A stretch of DNA of 64,000 nucleotides. Source: JANYCG01 sp031386665 (GTDB taxonomy: Bacteria > Pseudomonadota > Gammaproteobacteria > Burkholderiales > Burkholderiaceae_C). The stretch spans positions 40,930 through 104,929 of the forward strand of contig JANNCN010000152.1 in assembly GCA_031386665.1 (NCBI GenBank), given 5' to 3'. A program made the position numbers and the translations under genes. Shown piece by piece: positions 7,143 to 14,824 of the stretch. The notes beneath the pieces were generated by a model that was given only the letters and a program-made list of their open reading frames with translations, had not been told where the DNA came from and did not search any database. Each line of letters opens with the position of its first letter. The stretch's first letter is position 1.

Positions 7143-7160
7143 GACATACGGACGTATGTC
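7143..7160. promoter_or_regulatory. 18-bp palindrome upstream of ssrA
   Basis: GACATACG-GA-CGTATGTC: two perfect 8-base arms around a two-base centre, 54-71 bases upstream of the tmRNA 5' end. The position fits an operator or upstream activation site for ssrA, though a hairpin in a read-through transcript is also possible. The rest of 7090-7320 holds no gene. Confidence 0.35.
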
Positions 7161-7320
7161 TGCGGTTTACGCCTAGCGCTGCATCCCGGAAATTGAATTT
7201 CTGAAAACGCCAAGCCTGTATTTTAGGCGCAATGGGGGGAATTCAAGGCTGGGGGTAGGCGAATGAGCAGATTGACAGGGCAAATGACCTGAGGTTGGCC
7301 TAAAAATGGGTTGAAAAGCG

Positions 7321-7346
7321 AAAAAAGAACCTGCAGGTTCTTTTTT
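7321..7346. terminator. Perfect palindrome AGAACCTGCAGGTTCT flanked by A and T runs (copy 1 of 3)
   Basis: 26 bp of perfect dyad: six A, then AGAACC TGCA GGTTCT core, then six T. It can form an A-tract/stem/U-tract terminator in both directions. It lies 76 bases after the stop of gph. The same core occurs at 25816-25843 and 39582-39609. Confidence 0.6.
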
Positions 7347-7380
7347 CTTTAAAACACTCAAAAACACCAAAATACGAACA

Positions 7381-7434
7381 AAATAGGGCTCTAGCTCTCG
7401 AATAATATCAATAGTTCGCTATTATAAATATAGC
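7381..7434 (-). repeat. Short AT-rich intergenic repeat with conserved hairpin (copy A)
   Basis: On the minus strand: ATAGCGAACTATTGATATTA, then TTCGAGAGCTAGAGCCCTAT. The hairpin is AATAG / CTATT with a CGAA loop (7410-7423). Copies B, C and D at 25736-25790, 39501-39545 and 50980-51022 share the hairpin and the GAGAGCTAG-type block. In this copy the hairpin carries the stop codon of gph, so the repeat supplies the last codons of the gene. Confidence 0.6.
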
Positions 7435-8078
7435 AACAATTCGATGGGTGCGTTGATCGACTGGTGGGCGCCCCACTGCGCGGTGTCTACGTTGCCGAGG
7501 TAGCCGTAGGTTGCGGCGACAGTGCCCATACCTGCGGCCAGGCCAGCCACAATGTCGCGGTGGTCGTCGCCTACGTAGATGCAACGCGCCGGGTCCACGC
7601 GCAGGCGGCGGGCGGCTTCAAAAAGTGGCTCGGGGTGGGGTTTGGCGTGGGGGGTGGTGTCGCCGCTCACAATGGTTTGTGCCGATTGAAACAAAGCCAT
7701 AGCCTGAGTCAGTGGGTCTGTGAAACGGGCCGATTTGTTGGTCACCACACCCCAGGGCAATTGCCGGGCGACCAATTGCGCGATCAGCTCTTTCACGCCT
7801 TCAAACGCATAGGTGCGCTGGGTCATGCTTTGCTCGTAGTTGACAAAAAACTCCTCTTTCAAGGCGTTGAAGTCGGGATGCTCTGGCGTCATGTCGAACG
7901 CAATGGCCAACATGCCGCGCGCGCCAGACCCCGCCATGGGCCGGTAAAGCGCTTGCGGCAAGCTGGTTAAACCCCGGTCGGTGCGCATTTTGTCGGCGGC
8001 TGCGCCCAGGTCAGGCGCGCTGTCGATCAGGGTGCCGTCCAGGTCGAAAAGAACGGCTTGAACATCGCTAAACATCAT
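7422..8078 (-). CDS. gph: Phosphoglycolate phosphatase (HAD family)
   Basis: 218 residues of the HAD superfamily. Motif I 'VLFDLDGTLIDSAPDLG' (nucleophile Asp and the second Asp), motif II 'WGVVTNKSARF', the Lys of motif III in 'HAKPHPEPLF', and motif IV 'CIYVGDDHRDIVAGLAAG'. The helical cap between motifs I and II is typical of Gph. It dephosphorylates 2-phosphoglycolate formed during DNA repair or oxygenation reactions. It follows ubiG by 49 bases on the same strand, an arrangement common in Burkholderiales. The last residues (LLLYL) are encoded by an intergenic repeat that overlaps the stop codon, so the natural C-terminus may have been altered by a few residues. Confidence 0.9.
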   Translation of the reverse strand: MMFSDVQAVLFDLDGTLIDSAPDLGAAADKMRTDRGLTSLPQALYRPMAGSGARGMLAIAFDMTPEHPDFNALKEEFFVNYEQSMTQRTYAFEGVKELIAQLVARQLPWGVVTNKSARFTDPLTQAMALFQSAQTIVSGDTTPHAKPHPEPLFEAARRLRVDPARCIYVGDDHRDIVAGLAAGMGTVAATYGYLGNVDTAQWGAHQSINAPIELLLYL

Positions 8079-8127
8079 ACAAAACCGCTAAATTCCGATA
8101 AATTTCAATGGTCGTCATAAAACTGGT

Positions 8128-8838
8128 TCAAAGCGGCTTTTGGGTGGCAAACATGTAGTTCACGCTGGTGTCGTCGCTCAACCAGTAGCGCTTGGTCAGC
8201 GGGTTGTATTCAAGCCCCCGGGTTTTGCTCAAATCCAAGCCTGCGCTTCGGCAATGCTGGGCCAATTCACTGGGGCGAATCAATTTGGCGTATTCATGGG
8301 TGCCGCGCGGCAGCATGTTCAACACATATTCCGCCCCCACAATCGCGAACAAAAAGGACTTGGGGTTGCGGTTGATGGTGGAGAAAAACACCCAACCGCC
8401 AGGTCTGACCAAATCGGCACACGCTTGCACGATGGACGATGGGTCGGGCACGTGCTCCAGCATTTCCATGCAGGTGATCACGTCAAAACTGGCAGGTTCG
8501 GCCAGCGCCAGGGCTTCCGCGCTGATTTCCTGGTAGCTGACGTTGGGGGTTTGGGCCTCAAGCGCGTGCAGCTGCGCGACTTTCAGGGCTTTGGTCGCCA
8601 GGTCGATACCCAGCACCGCAGCCCCTTTGCGAGCCATCGAATCGGCCAATATGCCGCCGCCGCAGCCGATGTCCAGCACCCGTTTGTCAGCGATGGGGCA
8701 CTGGGTATTGATCCAGTCCAGGCGCAACGGGTTGATTTGGTGCAAAGGGCGAAATTCACTTTCGGTGTCCCACCAGCGGTGCGCCAGGTCTGAGAATTTG
8801 GCAAGCTCGGCGGGATCTGCGTTCATAGTAGTGGTCAT
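8128..8838 (-). CDS. ubiG: 3-demethylubiquinol 3-O-methyltransferase / 2-polyprenyl-6-hydroxyphenol methylase
   Basis: 236 residues of the class I SAM-dependent methyltransferases. The N-terminus 'ELAKFSDLAHRWWDTESEF' and 'LHQINPLRLDWI' are diagnostic for UbiG. The SAM-binding motif I is 'VLDIGCGGGILADSMARKGA', with the acidic residue in 'VLGIDLA'. 'EMLEHVPDPSSIV' and 'FFSTINRNPKSFL' are also characteristic. It performs both O-methylations in ubiquinone synthesis at the inner membrane. Two in-frame ATGs exist (8838 and 8826, MNADPAEL); the shorter one is equally plausible. First gene of a ubiG-gph unit, divergent from nothing and following the ompA terminator region. Confidence 0.93.
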   Translation of the reverse strand: MTTTMNADPAELAKFSDLAHRWWDTESEFRPLHQINPLRLDWINTQCPIADKRVLDIGCGGGILADSMARKGAAVLGIDLATKALKVAQLHALEAQTPNVSYQEISAEALALAEPASFDVITCMEMLEHVPDPSSIVQACADLVRPGGWVFFSTINRNPKSFLFAIVGAEYVLNMLPRGTHEYAKLIRPSELAQHCRSAGLDLSKTRGLEYNPLTKRYWLSDDTSVNYMFATQKPL

Positions 8839-8896
8839 AAAACTATTATCGGCACATCACGCTGCAAAGTGGTGCGCGGGGGATTGAAGGGTGCAT

Positions 8897-8920
8897 GGCG
8901 CAGAAAAGATGCGCCTTTTT
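8897..8920 (+). terminator. Hairpin with T-tract, plus-strand direction
   Basis: GGCGCA / TGCGCC with a seven-base loop, followed by TTTTT on the plus strand. No plus-strand gene is visible just upstream, so it may stop antisense transcription into the ompA terminator region, or form part of the ubiG leader on the other strand. Confidence 0.4.
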
Positions 8921-8933
8921 GAGGCCAAAAACA

Positions 8934-8964
8934 AAACCCGCTAAAGCAGAACCTTAGCGGGTTT
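8934..8964 (-). terminator. Terminator of the ompA-family gene
   Basis: A perfect 11-bp stem, AAACCCGCTAA / TTAGCGGGTTT, with a nine-base loop. Its T-rich side follows the minus-strand gene 9015-9704, whose stop is 51 bases away. Confidence 0.75.
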
Positions 8965-9014
8965 GAGGTGGAAACCGGGGCGGCTCAAGCGAGCCACCCT
9001 GTGGGTCGCCAGGC

Positions 9015-9704
9015 TTACTTGTTGGTACGTGTACCGACCACTTCGATCTCTACGCGGCGGTTCTTGGCTTGACCTTCTTTGGTCTTGTTGTCAGCCACTG
9101 GCTGCTTCTCGCCCTTGCCTTCGGTGTAAACGCGGTTTTTCTCGATGCCTTTGGTCACCAAGTAAGCCTTGACGGCTTCAGCACGCCGAACCGACAGCTT
9201 CTGGTTGTAAGCGTCGCTGCCCACAGAGTCAGTGTGACCCACAGCAATGATCACTTCGAGGTTGATGCCCTTGACTTTGCCGGTCAGGTCATCCAGCTTG
9301 GCTTTGCCTTCAGGCTTTAACACAGATTTGTTGAAGTCAAAGAACGCGTCAGCAGCGTAAGTGACTTTGGTGGCGACTGGAGGAGGAGGCGCAGCAGGCG
9401 CTGGTGCGGCAGCAGGTGCAGGAGCAGCAGCTGGGGCCGGTGCAGCAGCAGCGGGCGCAGCAGGTGCTGGCGCAGCGACAGGAGCGGGCGCAGGTGCAGC
9501 CTTCGGCGCAACAATCGCACCATCACAACCGACGGCTGCAGTAGCGGGTGTCCAGCTGCCATCACGCCAGCAAAGTTCGTTGGTGCCGTTTTTCCAAACC
9601 AATTCGTTGGTGCCATTGCGCCAGTTGTCAACTGACTGTGCGCCAGCTGCGGTTGCCAGTGCTGCCGTGGCGATCAACAAAGCCACTTTATTCAATTTCA
9701 TCAT
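9015..9704 (-). CDS. ompA: OmpA-family outer membrane / peptidoglycan-binding protein
   Basis: 229 residues. Signal peptide about 1-22 (MMKLNKVALLIATAALATAA, cleavage near AGA-QS). Then come imperfect Trp repeats ('WRNGTNELVWKNGTNELCW', 'WRDGSWTP') and a long Ala/Pro linker (about 70-110). The C-terminal OmpA domain has 'FFDFNKSVLKPEGKAKLDDL', 'AVGHTDSVGSDAYNQKLSVR' with the Asp and Arg that bind diaminopimelate, 'RVYTEGKGEKQPVADN' and 'NRRVEIEVVG'. It anchors the outer membrane to peptidoglycan; the short N-terminal part is not an eight-stranded barrel. Divergent from gyrA, which is the usual Comamonadaceae arrangement. A strong terminator follows. The start could also be at 9701. Confidence 0.9.
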   Translation of the reverse strand: MMKLNKVALLIATAALATAAGAQSVDNWRNGTNELVWKNGTNELCWRDGSWTPATAAVGCDGAIVAPKAAPAPAPVAAPAPAAPAAAAPAPAAAPAPAAAPAPAAPPPPVATKVTYAADAFFDFNKSVLKPEGKAKLDDLTGKVKGINLEVIIAVGHTDSVGSDAYNQKLSVRRAEAVKAYLVTKGIEKNRVYTEGKGEKQPVADNKTKEGQAKNRRVEIEVVGTRTNK

Positions 9705-9938
9705 ATTTGTCCTCTTTGGGAAGGCCGCAGCAGCGCTGCGATTAATTAGACGCTCTAGGTGACCATCACCTAACTCGTGAAAGACATTGTGCCACAGCCA
9801 TTAGGGTTACCCAGCGCTGTTCGGTTACACCTGCGTAGGACAAATCCGCATTTCATTCGAAGTGTTGCGACGGTGCGACAACTTTATGACCGTAAAATCA
9901 AGACTAATCGGCCACCCTGGCCACAGAAAAGCGCAGCA

Positions 9939-12584
9939 ATGACCCAGTTCGCCAAAGAAACTCTCCCTATCAGTCTAGAAGAGGAAATGCGTCGCAGCTA
10001 CCTTGATTACGCCATGAGCGTGATTGTGGGCCGCGCCTTGCCTGATGCGCGCGACGGCTTGAAACCCGTGCATCGGCGGGTCTTGTTTGCCATGCACGAG
10101 CTGAACAACGACTGGAACAAACCCTACAAAAAGTCAGCCCGTATTGTGGGAGACGTGATTGGCAAATACCACCCGCACGGCGACAGCGCAGTGTATGAAA
10201 CCATTGTTCGCATGGCGCAAGATTTTTCGTTGCGTCACATGCTGGTGGATGGTCAGGGCAACTTCGGCTCGGTCGATGGCGACAACGCTGCCGCCATGCG
10301 CTACACGGAAATCCGCATGTCCAAAATTGCCCACGAGTTGCTGGCTGATCTGGACAAAGAAACGGTCGATTTCGGCCCCAATTACGACGGCAGCGAGCGC
10401 GAGCCGCTGGTAATGCCCGCGCGCTTTCCCAATCTACTCGTGAATGGCTCGTCAGGCATTGCCGTGGGCATGGCAACCAACATTCCGCCGCACAATTTAA
10501 ATGAAGTCATCGACGGCTGCCTGCATTTGCTACGCAACCCCGAGGCGTCGATTGACGAGTTGATGGAGATCATTCCTGCACCAGACTTCCCCACGGCGGG
10601 CATCATTTACGGCATCAATGGTGTGAAAGACGGCTACCGCACGGGCCGTGGCCGTGTCGTGATGCGCGCCAAGGTTCACTTTGAGGACATTGACAAAGGC
10701 CAGCGCCAAGCCATCATCGTCGACGAATTGCCCTACCAATGCAACAAAAAGACCCTGCAAGAACGCATGGCCGAACTGGTGCACGAGAAGAAGATTGAAG
10801 GCATCAGCCACATTCAGGACGAGTCAGACAAGTCCGGCATGCGCTTGGTCATTGAATTGAAGCGCGGCGAAGTGCCCGAAGTGGTGCTGAACAACCTGTA
10901 CAAGCAAACCCAACTGCAAGACACCTTCGGCATCAACATGGTGGCGCTGATCAACGGCCAGCCCAAGCTGTGCAATCTGAAAGACTTGATCGAAGTCTTT
11001 TTGGAGCACCGCCGCGAGGTCGTCACTCGCCGCACCATTTACACGCTGCGCAAAGCGCGCGAACGCGGCCATGTTCTGGAAGGCCTGGCCGTGGCGTTGG
11101 CCAATATTGACGAATTCATCGCCATCATACGCAACGCTCCTACACCGCCAGTCGCCAAAGCCGAGCTGATGACCAAGGCCTGGGACAGCAAATTAGTGCG
11201 CGAAATGTTGACTCGCACCCGTGCCGATGGCGGCAGCGTGAACGCCGATGACTACCGACCCGATGGCATGGACAAATCGGTTGGCATGGGCAGCGACGGC
11301 CTGTACCGCCTTTCGGACACCCAAGCGCATGAAATTTTGCAGATGCGTTTGCAGCGCCTGACGGGCCTTGAGCAAGACAAAATTGTTTCGGAATATAAAG
11401 AGGTGATGTCCGAGATTGAGGACTTGCTGGACATTTTGAGCAAGCCAGAACGTGTCTCCATCATCATTGGCGAAGAGCTCACCGCGATCAAAACCGAATT
11501 TGGCCAAACCAAAGTGGGCGCGAGGCGAAGCTTGGTTGAACACAGCTCGTTCGACCTGAGCACCGAAGACCTGATCACCCCCACCGACATGGTGGTCACC
11601 TTGAGCCACAGTGGCTACATCAAAAGCCAGCCTTTGGGCGAATACCGTGCGCAAAAGCGCGGCGGGCGCGGCAAACAGGCCACCGCCACCAAAGAAGACG
11701 ATTGGGTAGACCAACTGTTCATCGCCAACACCCACGATTACATTTTGTGCTTTAGCAACCGGGGGCGTTTGTACTGGCTCAAGGTTTGGGAAGTGCCACA
11801 GGGCTCGCGCGGCTCACGCGGGCGCCCTATCGTCAATATGTTCCCTTTGCTCGAAGGCGAAAAAATCACCGTGGTGCTGCCGCTAACAGGTGAAAAACGC
11901 AGCTTCCCGGCGGACCAATACGTGTTCATGGCAACCAGCATGGGCACCGTCAAAAAGACCACCTTGGACGAATTCAGCAACCCACGCAAGGCCGGCATCA
12001 TTGCGGTTGACCTGGACCCAGGCGACTTCTTGATTGGCGCGTCGCTGACCGATGGCAAACATGACGTCATGCTGTTCAGCGACGGTGGCAAAGCCGTGCG
12101 TTTCGATGAAAACGACGTGCGCCCCATGGGTCGCACGGCCCGTGGCGTGCGCGGCATGATGCTGGAAGACGGGCAAGGCGTCATCGCCATGCTGGTGGCT
12201 GAGGATGAACAGCAAAGCGTGCTGACCGCCACCCAAAACGGGTACGGCAAGCGCACCAACATCAATGAATACACCCGCCATGGCCGCGGAACCAAGGGCA
12301 TGATTGCCATCCAACAAAGCGAGCGCAATGGCAAAGTGGTTGCCGCAACCCTGGTGCATGCCGATGACGAAATCATGCTGATCACCGACAAAGGCGTGTT
12401 GGTTCGCACCCGTGTGGGAGAAATTCGTGAGATGGGCCGCGCGACTCAAGGCGTCACCCTGATCGGCCTGGACGAAGGCTCCAAACTCAGCGGCCTGCAG
12501 CGCATAGTTGAAAACGATGCGATTCCACCCGAGAGCGACTTGGGCGATGCCGCAAGCGACGCGCCAACCGACCCAGAGGTGTAG
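9939..12584 (+). CDS. gyrA: DNA gyrase subunit A
   Basis: 881 residues from MTQFAKETLP. The start at 9939 is chosen because the upstream extension lacks homology to the family N-terminus. The breakage-reunion domain runs to about residue 510, with the catalytic Tyr in 'AAAMRYTEIRM' (Tyr122). The C-terminal beta-pinwheel contains the GyrA box 'QKRGGRGKQ'. With GyrB it introduces negative supercoils. The quinolone-determining region is 'GDSAVYETIVRMAQDFSLRH', with Ser83 and Glu87 in E. coli numbering. Glu at 87 (codon GAA at 10197-10199) differs from the common Asp. The C-terminal tail is acidic. In relatives serC and pheA follow; here pheA follows directly. Confidence 0.97.
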   Translation: MTQFAKETLPISLEEEMRRSYLDYAMSVIVGRALPDARDGLKPVHRRVLFAMHELNNDWNKPYKKSARIVGDVIGKYHPHGDSAVYETIVRMAQDFSLRHMLVDGQGNFGSVDGDNAAAMRYTEIRMSKIAHELLADLDKETVDFGPNYDGSEREPLVMPARFPNLLVNGSSGIAVGMATNIPPHNLNEVIDGCLHLLRNPEASIDELMEIIPAPDFPTAGIIYGINGVKDGYRTGRGRVVMRAKVHFEDIDKGQRQAIIVDELPYQCNKKTLQERMAELVHEKKIEGISHIQDESDKSGMRLVIELKRGEVPEVVLNNLYKQTQLQDTFGINMVALINGQPKLCNLKDLIEVFLEHRREVVTRRTIYTLRKARERGHVLEGLAVALANIDEFIAIIRNAPTPPVAKAELMTKAWDSKLVREMLTRTRADGGSVNADDYRPDGMDKSVGMGSDGLYRLSDTQAHEILQMRLQRLTGLEQDKIVSEYKEVMSEIEDLLDILSKPERVSIIIGEELTAIKTEFGQTKVGARRSLVEHSSFDLSTEDLITPTDMVVTLSHSGYIKSQPLGEYRAQKRGGRGKQATATKEDDWVDQLFIANTHDYILCFSNRGRLYWLKVWEVPQGSRGSRGRPIVNMFPLLEGEKITVVLPLTGEKRSFPADQYVFMATSMGTVKKTTLDEFSNPRKAGIIAVDLDPGDFLIGASLTDGKHDVMLFSDGGKAVRFDENDVRPMGRTARGVRGMMLEDGQGVIAMLVAEDEQQSVLTATQNGYGKRTNINEYTRHGRGTKGMIAIQQSERNGKVVAATLVHADDEIMLITDKGVLVRTRVGEIREMGRATQGVTLIGLDEGSKLSGLQRIVENDAIPPESDLGDAASDAPTDPEV

Positions 12585-12675
12585 TCCAGTCACTGCCATT
12601 GCTCGCCTAGGGTCGCGCTTCTCGCTTTAACTTGAAACCACCTCAGCGCAATCCAGCGAATTTCAGAACAATTTT

Positions 12676-13782
12676 GTGAATAAAAATTCAAACACTCCGG
12701 GTGAGACTTCGTTGGCTGATTTGCGCGTTCAGATCGACACCATCGACCGCGAGTTGCTGGCGCTGTTGAATCAGCGGGCGCATGTGGCCGAGCAAGTGGG
12801 CGATATCAAACGCCTTGAAGGCTCGCCATTTTTTCGGCCTGACCGGGTGGCCCAAGTCATTGAGAAAATTCAAAACGCCAACACCGGGCCGCTCAAAAAC
12901 CCACACGTGGCGGCCATTTGGCGGGAGATCATGTCGGCTTGCTTGGCGCTTGAAGCGCCGCAGAGGGTCGCTGTTTTGGGGCCTGCTGGAACCTTCTGCG
13001 AACAAGCCGCGCTGCAGTTTTTTGGCGGTGCGGTTGAACTGATTTACTGCGCCAATTTTGATGAGGTTTTTCACGCCACCGAGGCCGGGCGCGCCCAATT
13101 TGGCGTGGTGGGTGTGGAAAGCTCGGCAGAAGGTGTGGTCACCCGCTCGCTCGATCTGTTTTTGCGCACGCCGACTCAAATGGTGGGCGAAGTCAGCCTC
13201 ATGGTTCGCCACAACGTGCTGCGCCAAAGCAATTCGCTGGAGGGCATCGAGGTGGTTTTGGCGCATCCGCAAGCTTTGGCTCAGTGCCAGGGCTGGCTCA
13301 TGCAAAATCTACCCAAAGCAGAGCGCCGGGCAGTGTCCAGCAACGCCGAAGGTGCCCGTCTGGCCACTACCAACCCGGCTTGGGCGGGCTTGGCCAGCGA
13401 CCGGGCAGCCGCGCAGTTTGGCCTGAACATTGCCGCCCACGCCGTGCAGGACGACGCGCACAACCGAACCCGTTTTGCGGTCATTTGCTTGCCGCAAACA
13501 TTGGCAACGCCGCCTGCTACGGGCCGCGACTGCACCAGTTTGGTCGTGTCGGTACCCAACCAGCCCGGTGCCTTGCATGATTTGCTTATCCCTTTGAAGA
13601 CGCACGGCGTGTCCATGACCCGGTTTGAGTCGCGCCCCGCGCGGACTGGCCAGTGGGAATACTATTTTTACATCGACATTCAAGGTCATCCTTCGCAGCC
13701 GCACATTGCGTCGGCACTCAAAGAACTTCAAAGCCTTTGTGCGTTTTACAAGGTTTTGGGCACCTACCCGGCCAGCGAATAA
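12676..13782 (+). CDS. pheA: Bifunctional chorismate mutase / prephenate dehydratase (P-protein)
   Basis: 368 residues from a GTG start. An AroQ-type chorismate mutase domain (about 15-100: 'LRVQIDTIDRELLALLNQRA', 'PFFRPDRVAQVIEKI') is followed by the prephenate dehydratase domain (about 105-285: 'VAVLGPAGTFCEQAA', 'DDAHNRTRFAVI' with the catalytic Thr-Arg-Phe) and a C-terminal ACT domain ('PGALHDLLIPLKTHGVSM' and 'FESRPARTG'), the Phe-feedback module. The reactions lead from chorismate to phenylpyruvate. The usual family motif 'VENSTEG' reads 'VESSAEGVVTRSLDLFL' here, a mild deviation. It is first in the aromatic set pheA-tyrA-aroA/cmk. In many relatives serC lies before it and hisC after it; both are absent. 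Confidence 0.95.
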   Translation: MNKNSNTPGETSLADLRVQIDTIDRELLALLNQRAHVAEQVGDIKRLEGSPFFRPDRVAQVIEKIQNANTGPLKNPHVAAIWREIMSACLALEAPQRVAVLGPAGTFCEQAALQFFGGAVELIYCANFDEVFHATEAGRAQFGVVGVESSAEGVVTRSLDLFLRTPTQMVGEVSLMVRHNVLRQSNSLEGIEVVLAHPQALAQCQGWLMQNLPKAERRAVSSNAEGARLATTNPAWAGLASDRAAAQFGLNIAAHAVQDDAHNRTRFAVICLPQTLATPPATGRDCTSLVVSVPNQPGALHDLLIPLKTHGVSMTRFESRPARTGQWEYYFYIDIQGHPSQPHIASALKELQSLCAFYKVLGTYPASE

Positions 13783-13893
13783 GAGTAAGGATAATGACCG
13801 TTCGTTCGTTTCACCGCAATAGAGTACCAGCCCCAAGTCGGCTCGGTCCTGCGCGCCTTCGCGCAGCGGTATGTCGTATTTTGGAACTCACAC

Positions 13894-14772
13894 ATGTTTG
13901 AACAACTCGGTTTGATTGGTTGCGGTTTGATGGGAGGCTCTTTTGCGCTCGCACTCAAACGTGCGGGTCTGGTTAAGCGAGTCGTCGGTTACAGCAAATC
14001 TCCTTCCACCACTGAACGCGCCCGCCTCATGGGCGTGATTGATGTCGAGGCACCGTCTGCCCTGCTTGCGGTGTCGGGTGCCGACATTGTGTTGATCGCA
14101 GTGCCTGTGTCGGCAACTGAAGCAACCTTCAAGTCGATCAAGCATTTGGTCACGCCCCAAATGCTGATCATGGACGTGGGCTCGACCAAGCGCGAAGTCA
14201 TTGACGCAGGGCGACGCGCATTGCGCGAGCAAATCGGCTCGTTTGTGCCCACCCACCCCATCGCTGGCAAGGAGGTGTCGGGCGTTGAAAACGCCGATGC
14301 CGACCTTTACGTGGGCAAGCAGGTCATCCTGACGCCGATTGAGCGCACGCTGACCAACCAGTTGCAACGCGCGGTTGACGTCTGGACAGGTCTGGGCTGC
14401 CGGGTGCTGCAAATGTCGCCTGAAGAGCATGACGCTGCTTTTGCGGCGGTCAGCCACTTGCCTCACCTGATTTCTTTTGCGCTCATGAACGCCATTAGCG
14501 GCCAAGTCAAAGGCAAAGAATTTTTGTCATTGGCCGGCCCTGGTTTTCGGGACTTCACGCGCATTGCCGCGAGCGACCCACAGGTCTGGCGTGACATCAT
14601 GATTTCAAACCGCGAAGAGCTGCTTTCGCAAACCAAAATTTTCAAACGTAACCTTGAAACCCTGGAACTCATGATTTCAAGCAGCAACGCAGAAGCTCTG
14701 GAAGCCTTGATTGACCAAGCCAGCATGGCGCGCGCCAACTGGACCATGACTTCTAACAAACCGCAACGCTAA
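13894..14772 (+). CDS. tyrA: Prephenate dehydrogenase
   Basis: 292 residues. Rossmann-type NAD(P)-binding N-terminus 'LGLIGCGLMGGSFALALKRA', then 'GADIVLIAVPV', 'LIMDVGSTKREVI', 'FVPTHPIAGKEVSGVENADA' with the catalytic His, 'HDAAFAAVSHLPHLISFALM', and 'FRDFTRIAASDPQVWRDI' at the dimer interface. It oxidises and decarboxylates prephenate to 4-hydroxyphenylpyruvate in tyrosine synthesis. There is no ACT or chorismate mutase domain, so it is the monofunctional type. It lies 111 bases after pheA and 52 bases before aroA/cmk, in the same direction, probably one transcript. Confidence 0.95.
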   Translation: MFEQLGLIGCGLMGGSFALALKRAGLVKRVVGYSKSPSTTERARLMGVIDVEAPSALLAVSGADIVLIAVPVSATEATFKSIKHLVTPQMLIMDVGSTKREVIDAGRRALREQIGSFVPTHPIAGKEVSGVENADADLYVGKQVILTPIERTLTNQLQRAVDVWTGLGCRVLQMSPEEHDAAFAAVSHLPHLISFALMNAISGQVKGKEFLSLAGPGFRDFTRIAASDPQVWRDIMISNREELLSQTKIFKRNLETLELMISSSNAEALEALIDQASMARANWTMTSNKPQR

Positions 14773-14824
14773 GCCAAGTTGCGTTCGGCACTTTGTCCTA
14801 ATTTTGTTTTTTGGGGCTATTGAC

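Noticed and set aside
9361..9762. Gly/Ala-rich plus-strand frame opposite ompA
   Set aside because: It is the complement of the Ala/Pro linker of the OmpA-family protein, not a separate gene.
9777..9938. Upstream extension of gyrA
   Set aside because: 54 residues without similarity to GyrA; the conserved N-terminus begins at ATG 9939.
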